Shown here one piece after another: positions 1-7,255 of a stretch of 64,000 bases of DNA (position 1 is its first letter; each line of letters starts with the position of its first letter). The notes under the pieces were generated by a model. It was not told where the DNA came from. It saw only the letters and a program-made list of their open reading frames with translations, and searched no databases. Source of the stretch: Dechloromonas denitrificans (GTDB lineage Bacteria; Pseudomonadota; Gammaproteobacteria; Burkholderiales; Rhodocyclaceae); assembly GCF_020510665.1 (NCBI RefSeq), contig NZ_CP075187.1:2666001-2730000 (forward strand), given 5' to 3'. Made by a program: the position numbers and the translations under genes.

Positions 1-35
1 CCCGTCACCAGAAATACTTTATCTTTAATTTGCAT
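1..35 (-). CDS. Start of a probable short-chain dehydrogenase (partial)
   Basis: Only the first 11 codons lie in the window, reading MQIKDKVFLVT and then a partial Gly codon. A strong ribosome-binding site (AAAGGAGAG) sits just upstream of the ATG at 35-33. A basic start followed by a hydrophobic strand and TG is how NAD(P)-binding SDR enzymes begin (the TGxxxGxG nucleotide loop), so a Rossmann dehydrogenase is likely. Substrate and length cannot be judged. It is divergent from the diguanylate cyclase at 238. Confidence 0.5.
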   Translation of the reverse strand, partial: MQIKDKVFLVT

Positions 36-193
36 TGCCGCTCTCTCCTTTAAAAACAACGAACATCGGCACCTTCTCCAGACGGTACCGTATGGAACAT
101 ACACATCATATTACAACGGCCCGAGACGAAGACAGAAGCCCCCAGCCACAGAATCAAACCAGGCCCCTCACTCAAACCACGAAGGAATGATCT

Positions 194-219
194 ATGATGA
201 TCAAAAATTGATCCATCAT
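194..219. repeat. Inverted repeat upstream of the diguanylate cyclase gene
   Basis: The arms atgatgatcaa (194-204) and ttgatccatcat (208-219) are complementary apart from one bulged base, with a three-base AT loop. The repeat lies about 20 bases before the GTG start of the REC-GGDEF gene in the divergent region with the dehydrogenase. It could be an operator or an RNA hairpin in the leader. Its role is unknown. Confidence 0.35.
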
Positions 220-237
220 CTCCTTCTCTGAAAACCT

Positions 238-1221
238 GTGCAGGCAATGCTTGACCCTAACAAATCGACCGTACTCATCGTCGATCCATCCGCCAGCAAC
301 CGATCACTGATCAGCGAATGCCTGGCCCAATTACCTGACGTACAAACAGTCGTCGCGGCAAACGGGGCGCAGGCACTCAATCAGTTCTGCAAGCACCACC
401 CCAGCCTGGTGCTGATGGATATCGCCCTGCACGATACCGACGGCCTGTCCATCGCCAAAAGCATGCGCTCCTGGGAGCGCTCGGCAGAACAACCCGGAGT
501 CATGCCCTGGACGCCCATTGTTTTCCTGTCGACCGTCATGGACGAAGACATCCTGGCCGAGGGCATCATGGCCGGTGGTGATGATTTTTTGTACAAACCC
601 GTTTCTGAAGTCGTTCTGCTCGCCAAAGTCCGCGCCCTGTTACGGATTGTCTGCATGCAGAAAGAAATTCACGAAGCGCATCGCCAGATTAAGGCTCTTT
701 CCCTGCTTGATGGACTGACCAACATCCCCAACCGCCGGCATTTTGACGAAACGCTGCGCACAGAGTGGAGACGCTGCTCACGCCTGAAAGCACCTTTGAG
801 CATCGTCATCGGCGACGTTGATTTTTTCAAACAATTCAATGACATATACGGCCACCAGGCGGGTGATGAATGCCTGAAAGCGGTTGCTGGTGCACTCAAC
901 GAATCGCTGTTTCGTGTCGAGGACATTGTGGCGCGTTACGGTGGCGAAGAATTTGCCGCCATCTTGCCTGGCACCGATGCCATCGGAGCGCAAGCCGTCG
1001 CAGAGCGCATGCGCAGCTCCGCGCGAGAGTTGTGCATTCCACACCAGGGAGGCGTAGGAGGCCTAATTTCCTGCAGCTTTGGCGTCGCCAGCATGGTTCC
1101 ATCCTGCGAAACCCCAGCCCCTCTGCTGCTACAAGCCGCCGATGAGTCCCTGTACGCCGCCAAACGCAATGGCCGGAACCAGATTCGCAGCCAGGACCAA
1201 GGGGCGCAAAAAACAGGATAA
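238..1221 (+). CDS. Response regulator with GGDEF output (diguanylate cyclase, PleD/WspR-like)
   Basis: Cytoplasmic phosphorylation-controlled synthesis of c-di-GMP from two GTP. An N-terminal receiver domain (about residues 10-140) shows the phospho-acceptor D61 in LVLMD and the conserved Lys in YKP; the usual acidic pair is reduced to a single D16. The C-terminal GGDEF domain (about 165-320) has an intact GGEEF active site at 235-239. An RxxD inhibitory site (R226 to D229) lies five residues upstream of it, so an active, product-inhibited enzyme is expected. The GTG at 238 is used here; an ATG three codons on (247) is equally possible, as neither has a clear Shine-Dalgarno. No partner histidine kinase is adjacent. 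Confidence 0.9.
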   Translation: MQAMLDPNKSTVLIVDPSASNRSLISECLAQLPDVQTVVAANGAQALNQFCKHHPSLVLMDIALHDTDGLSIAKSMRSWERSAEQPGVMPWTPIVFLSTVMDEDILAEGIMAGGDDFLYKPVSEVVLLAKVRALLRIVCMQKEIHEAHRQIKALSLLDGLTNIPNRRHFDETLRTEWRRCSRLKAPLSIVIGDVDFFKQFNDIYGHQAGDECLKAVAGALNESLFRVEDIVARYGGEEFAAILPGTDAIGAQAVAERMRSSARELCIPHQGGVGGLISCSFGVASMVPSCETPAPLLLQAADESLYAAKRNGRNQIRSQDQGAQKTG

Positions 1222-1249
1222 AAAAAAGGGCTGCGAAAATGCAGCCCTT
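1221..1249 (-). terminator. Intrinsic terminator of the tRNA-Thr gene
   Basis: Read on the minus strand, a perfect 9-bp stem (AAGGGCTGC/GCAGCCCTT, arms 1241-1249 and 1226-1234) with a six-base loop is followed by eight T. It lies just past the tRNA CCA end. It also covers the stop codon of the GGDEF gene, so it may hold back transcription from both sides. Confidence 0.85.
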
Positions 1250-1257
1250 GGTATTTC

Positions 1258-1333
1258 TGGTGCCGGAGATAGGAGTCGAACCTACGACCTTCGCATTACG
1301 AATGCGCTGCTCTACCAACTGAGCTACACCGGC
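1258..1333 (-). tRNA. tRNA-Thr (anticodon CGT)
   Basis: A 76-base cloverleaf with encoded CCA (complement of 1258-1260). The anticodon stem GCGCA/TGCGA holds loop TTCGTAA, giving anticodon CGT, which reads ACG threonine codons. The D arm (GCTC AGTTGGTAGA GC) and T arm (GTAGG TTCGACT CCTAT) are standard. The acceptor stem GCCGGTG/CTCCGGC carries a T-T mismatch at pair 6-67. The match to E. coli tRNA-Thr(CGU) in the anticodon, variable and T regions is close. Confidence 0.95.
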
Positions 1334-1405
1334 ACACTGCTTGTCACGAAGCAGAAATCTTTGTTTTATAAAGCTTCTGAAGTTCGCGCCGAAGCACAGC
1401 GTAGA

Positions 1406-1435
1406 ATTATAGCTTTCTATCCGCCTTTCAGGCAA
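1406..1435 (-). promoter_or_regulatory. Predicted sigma-70 promoter of tRNA-Thr
   Basis: On the minus strand a TTGCCT -35 box (1430-1435) is separated by 18 bases from a perfect TATAAT -10 box (1406-1411). Transcription would start near 1399 and give a precursor with a leader of roughly 65 bases before the mature 5' end at 1333. The promoter lies directly before the murJ start at 1447 on the other strand. Confidence 0.6.
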
Positions 1436-1446
1436 CGTCCCTCTCA

Positions 1447-2997
1447 ATGAATCTGCTTCGAGCGCTGGCCACTGTCAGTGGAATGACCCTTCTTTCTCGC
1501 GTTCTCGGCTTTGTTCGCGATTTCGTAATTGCGCGTGCGTTTGGCGCCGGCCTGGCTACGGATGCGTTTTTTGTCGCATTCAAACTCCCCAATCTGCTCC
1601 GCAGAATGTTTGCCGAGGGGGCGTTCTCACAAGCATTCGTCCCTATCCTTGGCGAATATCGCAACAAACAGGGAGAAATAGAAACCAAGGCACTGGTTGA
1701 CCATGTAGCTAGCCTGCTTTCCATTGCCTTGTTTGCCATCACCGCCATCGGCATCGCAACAGCACCTTTGCTGGTTTGGCTATCGGCCCCCGGATTTTCT
1801 GCCGACGCAAGCAAATTCGAACTCACCGTAACGCTCACCCGCATTACCTTCCCTTATATTTTCTTCATGTCGTTGGTGGCTCTTGCCGGAGGCATTCTGA
1901 ATACATGGAGCCGCTTTGCACTTCCTGCATTCACGCCGGTACTACTCAACATTGCCTTCATCGGCATGGCCTTGTTTGCTGCCCCATATTTTGACCCACC
2001 CGTACTGGCACTGGCCTGGGCTGTATTTTTGGGCGGATTGCTGCAGCTTGCCATCCAGATTCCTGCCCTGAAAAAAATTGCCATGCTGCCTCGACCATCG
2101 CTCAACTGGCAGGCCGCCTGGAAAAACCCGGGGGTTCGGCGCGTACTCATGCTCATGGCACCAGCCCTGATCGGCGTCTCGGTGTCTCAAATCAGCCTGC
2201 TGATCAACACCATCTTTGCCTCTTTCCTGGCAACCGGCAGCGTCTCATGGTTGTATTACGCTGACAGGTTGATGGAATTCCCATCCGGGATGCTGGGCGC
2301 AGCCCTGGGCACCATCCTGCTGCCATCCTTGTCGCGCTATCACGCGAGCGCCAATCACGAAGAATACTCAAAGCTGCTTGACTGGGGGCTACGTCTGACG
2401 CTGCTCCTCGCAGCACCTGCCGCCCTGGCTCTTGCCATTCTGGCGGTACCGCTCATCAGCACACTTTTTTTCCACGGCGCATTTTCTGTAGTGGACGTCC
2501 TGCACACCCGAGAAGCACTCGTTGCCTATGCCATCGGCCTGACAGGACTGATCTTGGTCAAAGTGCTGGCCCCGGGGTTTTATGCCCGGCAAAACGTCAG
2601 AACCCCGGTTCGCATTGCACTGATCTCCTTATTCGCGACACAAGCCATGAACCTGGCATTCATCGGCTGGTTGCAACATGCCGGACTGGCACTGTCGATC
2701 GGACTGGCTGCCTGCCTGAATGCAGCAATGCTCTACCGAGGCTTGCGCAAGCAAGAAATCTTTGCGCCACAACCCGGCTGGGCAAAATTCATCACCAAAC
2801 TGGTCCTGGCCATGCTCGCCATGGGTACGACACTTTGGTTTTCCATGGGGGTAGAAACAAGCTGGCTGGAAAACTCGATGGTCGAACGTTTGGCTCGCCT
2901 CGCCTGGATCATCCCGCTTGGCGCAGGCAGTTATTTCGCTACACTATGGATTCTCGGCTTCCGCCTTGGCGACTTCAAACGTCGGGCGGCTGAATAA
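1447..2997 (+). CDS. murJ: Lipid II flippase MurJ (MviN family)
   Basis: Integral inner-membrane protein that moves lipid-linked peptidoglycan precursor to the periplasmic face. The 516 residues match the family length. The N terminus carries the diagnostic MurJ signature ([36 protein letters not shown]), with the functional arginines in the first helices, followed by about 14 hydrophobic segments. The ATG is the first codon of the conserved N terminus. It stands alone in front of a PEBP gene, 15 bases apart, which may be co-transcribed. Confidence 0.97.
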   Translation: MNLLRALATVSGMTLLSRVLGFVRDFVIARAFGAGLATDAFFVAFKLPNLLRRMFAEGAFSQAFVPILGEYRNKQGEIETKALVDHVASLLSIALFAITAIGIATAPLLVWLSAPGFSADASKFELTVTLTRITFPYIFFMSLVALAGGILNTWSRFALPAFTPVLLNIAFIGMALFAAPYFDPPVLALAWAVFLGGLLQLAIQIPALKKIAMLPRPSLNWQAAWKNPGVRRVLMLMAPALIGVSVSQISLLINTIFASFLATGSVSWLYYADRLMEFPSGMLGAALGTILLPSLSRYHASANHEEYSKLLDWGLRLTLLLAAPAALALAILAVPLISTLFFHGAFSVVDVLHTREALVAYAIGLTGLILVKVLAPGFYARQNVRTPVRIALISLFATQAMNLAFIGWLQHAGLALSIGLAACLNAAMLYRGLRKQEIFAPQPGWAKFITKLVLAMLAMGTTLWFSMGVETSWLENSMVERLARLAWIIPLGAGSYFATLWILGFRLGDFKRRAAE

Positions 2998-3012
2998 CAA
3001 GGAGCAGCCTCA

Positions 3013-3636
3013 ATGAAACTGACCAGCACCGCTTTTACCGATGGGCAACGGATTCCGGGCGATTTTTCCTTTTGCATCCCCGACCCGGCGCACCACGTTT
3101 GCCTCGGTAAAAACCTGAATCCCGCATTGGCTTGGGACGGCGCTCCTGCGGACACCCAATCTTTCGTCCTGATCTGCCACGACCCGGACGTCCCCAGCAA
3201 GGGCGACGATGTCAATCAGGAAGGCAGAACCATTCCTGCCAGCTTGCCGCGAGTCGATTTTTTCCACTGGGTTTTGATCGACCTGCCTGCCACGGTCAAC
3301 GCGATTTCCCAGGGCGAATTCAGCAATACCGTTTCACCACGCGGCAAACCCGGCCCTCAAGCCGCCCATGGCACACGCCAGGGGATCAACAATTACACAG
3401 ACTGGTTTGCTGGCGACAACGACATGCGCGGCGACTACTACGGCTACGACGGCCCATGCCCACCATGGAACGACGAAATCATCCACCGCTACATTTTTAC
3501 GCTATACGCACTCGATGTCGCGCACCTGCCGGTTGAAGGCCGGTTTGGCGGGACGGAAGTACGACAAGCAATCCAGGGGCATATCCTGGCCGAAGCCAGC
3601 CTGATTGGCACGTACACACTCAACCCGAAACTCTGA
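3013..3636 (+). CDS. PEBP family protein (YbhB/YbcL, Raf-kinase-inhibitor-like)
   Basis: Soluble 207-residue protein of the phosphatidylethanolamine-binding family. The two ligand-pocket signatures are visible: CHDPDVPS near residue 55 and, later, GPCPPWNDEIIHRYIF, the bacterial form of GxxPPxxxHRY. Bacterial members have no firmly known substrate. A good ribosome-binding site (AAGGAG, eight bases before the ATG) supports this start. It follows murJ closely and is closed off by a hairpin terminator at 3641. Confidence 0.93.
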   Translation: MKLTSTAFTDGQRIPGDFSFCIPDPAHHVCLGKNLNPALAWDGAPADTQSFVLICHDPDVPSKGDDVNQEGRTIPASLPRVDFFHWVLIDLPATVNAISQGEFSNTVSPRGKPGPQAAHGTRQGINNYTDWFAGDNDMRGDYYGYDGPCPPWNDEIIHRYIFTLYALDVAHLPVEGRFGGTEVRQAIQGHILAEASLIGTYTLNPKL

Positions 3637-3640
3637 TCAG

Positions 3641-3665
3641 AAAAGGCCATTTTCATGGCCTTTTT
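3641..3665 (+). terminator. Intrinsic terminator after the PEBP gene
   Basis: A perfect 10-bp stem (aaaaggccat, 3641-3650, with atggcctttt, 3655-3664) around a TTTC loop ends in a T run. It closes the murJ-PEBP unit. With A residues on the left arm it may also act for minus-strand transcription from the solute-binding protein gene. Confidence 0.8.
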
Positions 3666-3713
3666 ACTGCTTTTGACTCTTTACTGCTTTTGACTCTTTA
3701 CCGCTTTTGACTC
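3663..3713. repeat. Three tandem 17-bp repeats
   Basis: The unit tttactgcttttgactc occurs three times head to tail (3663-3679, 3680-3696, 3697-3713), the third with one T to C change. It starts within the T tail of the terminator at 3641. It runs into the stop codon of the minus-strand solute-binding protein gene (3712-3714). The unit length is not a multiple of three, so copy-number change would only affect noncoding DNA and the very end of that gene. Confidence 0.85.
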
Positions 3714-4623
3714 AGTTGACCGGCGTATCGCTCGGCGTCAGGATCGCCGCCTTGAGCGCCTGCGACATCGGCAAATCAAGTGACACACTTTCAGAAGGAA
3801 GCGGCGACATGAACCATTTATCGTAAATGGCCGTCATTTCACCACGCTTCATCAAACCGATCAGTGTTTCATCGACAAGCGCCTTGAATGACGCGTCACC
3901 CAACGGGAACATCAATGCCAGCGGCTCCGTTGCCAAGACCACATCAAGCAAACGAAACTCGGCCTTGCCCGCACGCAAAATCGACAGCGTTGCATCTTCA
4001 GCCACAATCCCGTCTGTCCTGCCCTGATGCAATAAAGCCATCGCTTCTGCTGGCGAATTGGCCAATTGATGCTGCATCGTGATATTTTTTTCCAGCGCCA
4101 TACGCTTCAACTGACGCTCGCTCCCGCCGGAGACGGTCACGATCCGCTTCCCAGCCAAATCCGCCGGCATCGCCAGGCCGCTATCCGATCGAACCAGAAT
4201 TTTCACATCACTGACATAGAGCGTCACCGACAAGGCCACCTGCTTCTGACGAGCCACCGTATTCGCGGCACCTCCGCAATCAAGATCAACCACATTATTC
4301 TTGATCAACATCGGGCGAGCATTGTCACTCACGACAACGGGAACAACCTCAAGCGACTTGCCCACTCTGGCTTCCAGCGCCTTTACAACATGCAGGCAGA
4401 TATCCCACACATAGCCTGCCGGCTGTGAGCCCCCCGCCAGCACATAGGTAAAAGGGGGCATCGCCTCGCGATAGCCGAGATAAACCCGGCCTTGCGCAGA
4501 TATTTTGCTCAGCGTCGGCCCCAAAGCCTCCTGAGCACCAGCACTCAGCGCAAAAAATACGCCAACGACCAAAAGCAGTCGATGAATCAGGGGTTGAAAA
4601 TACCTCACTTGACGGACTTGCAT
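3712..4623 (-). CDS. Periplasmic solute-binding protein, family 3 (amino-acid type)
   Basis: A 303-residue exported protein with a signal peptide ending near SAGAQ (about residue 31) and the bilobed SBP_bac_3 fold. Hallmarks are YREAMPPFTY in the first strand, the DLAGKRIVTVSGGS start of the second lobe, and a YDKWF element near the C terminus. The family binds polar amino acids for ABC uptake, but no permease or ATPase gene is nearby, so the ligand and even a transport role are uncertain. Its start overlaps the end of the upstream TolC-like gene by 19 bases, which suggests translational coupling to that outer-membrane protein. Confidence 0.82.
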   Translation of the reverse strand: MQVRQVRYFQPLIHRLLLVVGVFFALSAGAQEALGPTLSKISAQGRVYLGYREAMPPFTYVLAGGSQPAGYVWDICLHVVKALEARVGKSLEVVPVVVSDNARPMLIKNNVVDLDCGGAANTVARQKQVALSVTLYVSDVKILVRSDSGLAMPADLAGKRIVTVSGGSERQLKRMALEKNITMQHQLANSPAEAMALLHQGRTDGIVAEDATLSILRAGKAEFRLLDVVLATEPLALMFPLGDASFKALVDETLIGLMKRGEMTAIYDKWFMSPLPSESVSLDLPMSQALKAAILTPSDTPVN

Positions 4624-6467
4624 CCACCGGTGGTGCTACCGCCGCAAGGTACCGAGCTCTCGCGGTTGATCAGCCACTTGCCACCAACCTGAATCATTTC
4701 CAGGGCCTTCTGCGTCGTGTCGTTATAGCGGTTCGACTGATAGATCTGGCGGAAACTGACTTGCGCACGGTCGGCACCTTCCATCCGAACGCTAACATCC
4801 TGCAACTCAACATTGATGTGCTCACGCGTCGAAATCCGGCTGCGACGCAGTTGCGCCCAGTCTTCCCGCGATAGCCCACCATCCGGCGTGAAGGTCGGCG
4901 CATAGAAGCCGCTGTAGGCGTTGTAGTCTTTCGCCGCCCAGGCTGCTGCCCAGCCCTTGACCCGCGAAAGGACTTCGCTGTCCGGACCGGTTGCGGCGAC
5001 CGGCGAGGCTGCGGGCACGAAGGGGGCTGGCTTGACTTGCAGTTGGGCCATCGCTCGGGCATTCAGTGCTTCACGATCCGGGACCGGCACGCCGGCGGTT
5101 TCGTTCGGGCAGAGTTCTGCCAGGTCGACCTGGGCGAGTTCTTTCGCTTCCGGGGTCGGCGTGTCGAGCTTTTGCAGGCCCAGGTGTTCGAGGAGTGTGC
5201 CCATGCCAGCGTAGGTCCGCAGGTAGGCGAGGCTCAGGTCGGAGTCTGCATTGACTGCGTTGCGACGCGCACTGAGCAATTCGTTTTCGGTGTCGAGCAG
5301 GTCGAGCAGGGTGCGCTGACCGACGTTGAACTGGTCGCGATAGGCGTCGCGGGTCTTTTCCAGCAGGCTGACCTGGGTGGCCAGGGCGGTGGCTCGTTCG
5401 CGCAGGCGGGCGACGTCGTTGTAGGCGATGGCCAGGGTTTGCCGGGTGTCGCGGCAGGCTTTTTCCCGTAGGTCGAGCGAGAGGTTCTTGCGCTCGATGT
5501 ATTGCTTTTCACGGGCTCGGTCGGCGCCGCCGTTGAAGAGGTTGAAGCTGACGACGAGTTCGCCGACGGTGTAGTTCCGTTCGCCTTTGGCGCCCAGGTA
5601 GTTGTCGGTGCTGTCGGTCCGGGCGCGCAGGTCCAGTTTGGGGGAGTAGGCAGCGCGACGGACGTCCAGTTCGCTTTGGGCGGCTTCGGTGTTCTCGACG
5701 GCGGCGAGCAGGGTCGGGTTTTTCTTGTACAGAACGTCCAGCGCAGCTTTCTGGCTGGCGGGCAAGCCGCTGCTAACCTGGCTGGGTGGAACGATCACGC
5801 TGGGCGGCTGGCTGTTCACGATGCGCTGGTAGCGGGCCGTGACGTCGTGCAGGTTGGCGGTTTCGGTGGTCAGGTTGATTTCGGCCAGGGCCAGGCGGCT
5901 GCCGGCTTGCTCAAGGTCGACCCGACGACCAACGCCTGATTGCGTACGACGCAGCAGTTGTTCGTGGGTCGCTTTGTGCTGGACGTAGTTGTCTTCGGCC
6001 AGATTGACCAGGAAGCGGTAGCGCAGCACATCAAGGTAGGCGCGCGAGGCTTCCAGGGCAACGGCTTCCGAGGCGTCCAGCAGTTCGTAGTAACGAACCA
6101 GCCGGGCCTTGTCCAGGCGACGAACTTCGTTGCGCGTGGCAAAGCCGTCGAACAGGATCTGGTTCAGGCTCAGGCCGTAGCCGCTGCGCGTGTATTTGTT
6201 CGTCGTGCTGCTCGGGGCTTGTTCCAGGCTTTCCCGGCCGGTCCCGGCCGTGAAATCAACCCGCGGAAAGTAGCCGCCCCGGCCAACACCAATCTCTTCT
6301 TCCGCGGCCTTGTAGTTGTGCCACTTCGACGTCACTTCAGGACTGTTCAGCACTGCCTTCTGCGCTATCTCCTTCAACGTCCCCTGTGCCTCCGAACTCG
6401 GCGCACTATGGCCAAGGGTGGGAAGCGCCAGAAGTATTAGCAAGGAGAGCGTTTTATTGGTTTGCAT
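4605..6467 (-). CDS. TolC-family outer-membrane channel with C-terminal NTF2-like (Cds6-type) domain
   Basis: 620 residues. It has a signal peptide (to about residue 22) and two outer-membrane-efflux repeats (about 30-440) rich in long helices. After a Pro/Ala linker comes an extra domain of about 110 residues (about 500-610) that looks like the SnoaL/NTF2-like Cds6 C-terminal domain (WAAAWAAKDYNAYSGFY, then a WLINRES strand). The channel part should form the outer-membrane exit duct of a type I secretion system. Position back to back with lapG-lapD suggests a LapE-like role in exporting a large adhesin. No inner-membrane ABC exporter or adaptor gene is in the window. Standard TolC proteins are about 450-490 residues, so the tail is an addition. 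Confidence 0.88.
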   Translation of the reverse strand: MQTNKTLSLLILLALPTLGHSAPSSEAQGTLKEIAQKAVLNSPEVTSKWHNYKAAEEEIGVGRGGYFPRVDFTAGTGRESLEQAPSSTTNKYTRSGYGLSLNQILFDGFATRNEVRRLDKARLVRYYELLDASEAVALEASRAYLDVLRYRFLVNLAEDNYVQHKATHEQLLRRTQSGVGRRVDLEQAGSRLALAEINLTTETANLHDVTARYQRIVNSQPPSVIVPPSQVSSGLPASQKAALDVLYKKNPTLLAAVENTEAAQSELDVRRAAYSPKLDLRARTDSTDNYLGAKGERNYTVGELVVSFNLFNGGADRAREKQYIERKNLSLDLREKACRDTRQTLAIAYNDVARLRERATALATQVSLLEKTRDAYRDQFNVGQRTLLDLLDTENELLSARRNAVNADSDLSLAYLRTYAGMGTLLEHLGLQKLDTPTPEAKELAQVDLAELCPNETAGVPVPDREALNARAMAQLQVKPAPFVPAASPVAATGPDSEVLSRVKGWAAAWAAKDYNAYSGFYAPTFTPDGGLSREDWAQLRRSRISTREHINVELQDVSVRMEGADRAQVSFRQIYQSNRYNDTTQKALEMIQVGGKWLINRESSVPCGGSTTGGCKSVK

Positions 6468-6570
6468 GAATAGCCCCTGTTTTAATATTTGATCCAGATT
6501 ATAGCGATACGATAGCTGGTTTTGTATGTAATATTATGTACTTACAGTCAGACTAATCGCTGCCCGCCCC

Positions 6571-7245
6571 TTGCCAAGAACATACGCACTGTTTCGCTTA
6601 GTCGTCTTTGTCACATTTAGTGCAACGTGCGCCTTGGTCGGCCTGAAAGCAGCATTAGGGCTGGACTTCGAACAGCTTCAGCAAGCTCTGACAAGCCGCT
6701 TCGGCCAAACACAACTTCCCGTATACAAGGATTGGCAGGCCCTGCTGGCCGACTCAAAAGCACGTTCCGACTCAGACAAAATACGTGCAGTTAATGACTT
6801 CTTCAACCGCCGCATCGGGTACGCCGACGACCTCAATGTGTGGGGACAGTCTGATTACTGGGCGACCCCGATTGAATTCATCGGGCGGGGCTGGGGAGAT
6901 TGCGAAGATTTCTCGATCGCCAAGTATTACTCGCTGATCAACATTGGCATTCCGGTCAACAAACTCCGCCTCGTTTACGTCAAGGCCACGCAGAACACGC
7001 CAAGCGGTCCGATTCAGCAGGCTCACATGGTGCTGGCCTACTATGCGACGCCCAACGCCGAGCCTCAGGTTCTCGACAACCTGAACCCCGAGATTCGCCC
7101 GGCCTCGCAGCGTCCGGATCTTGCCCCCATTTTCAGTTTCAACAGCGCCGGCCTGTGGCAAGGCACAGGTAACCAGTCGAGCAAGAGCAATCTTTCCCGC
7201 TGGCAGGACCTCCTGCAACGAGCGCGCGCCGAAGGTTTTCAGTGA
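6571..7245 (+). CDS. lapG: LapG-type periplasmic cysteine protease (transglutaminase-like, BTLCP)
   Basis: Cuts LapA-type adhesins near their N terminus and so releases them from the cell surface when c-di-GMP is low. The catalytic triad of the family is visible as C111 (GDCEDF), H152 (QAHMV) and D169 (VLDN). The acidic residues around C111 correspond to the calcium site known in the family. An N-terminal hydrophobic segment (about 7-28) exports the protein. The TTG at 6571 is the only start that keeps this segment whole; no ATG or GTG occurs between it and the in-frame stop at 6529. It lies 10 bases before lapD, the usual pair. Confidence 0.92.
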   Translation: MPRTYALFRLVVFVTFSATCALVGLKAALGLDFEQLQQALTSRFGQTQLPVYKDWQALLADSKARSDSDKIRAVNDFFNRRIGYADDLNVWGQSDYWATPIEFIGRGWGDCEDFSIAKYYSLINIGIPVNKLRLVYVKATQNTPSGPIQQAHMVLAYYATPNAEPQVLDNLNPEIRPASQRPDLAPIFSFNSAGLWQGTGNQSSKSNLSRWQDLLQRARAEGFQ

Positions 7246-7255
7246 GGTAATTTGC

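Noticed and set aside
896..1447. A 183-codon minus-strand frame covering tRNA-Thr
   Set aside because: It runs through the tRNA, its terminator and the GGDEF gene in antisense; no ribosome-binding site or domain.
7121..7255. Upstream extension of the lapD frame into lapG
   Set aside because: It overlaps the conserved end of lapG in another frame, and the ATG at 7256 has a ribosome-binding site and the membrane helix right after it.
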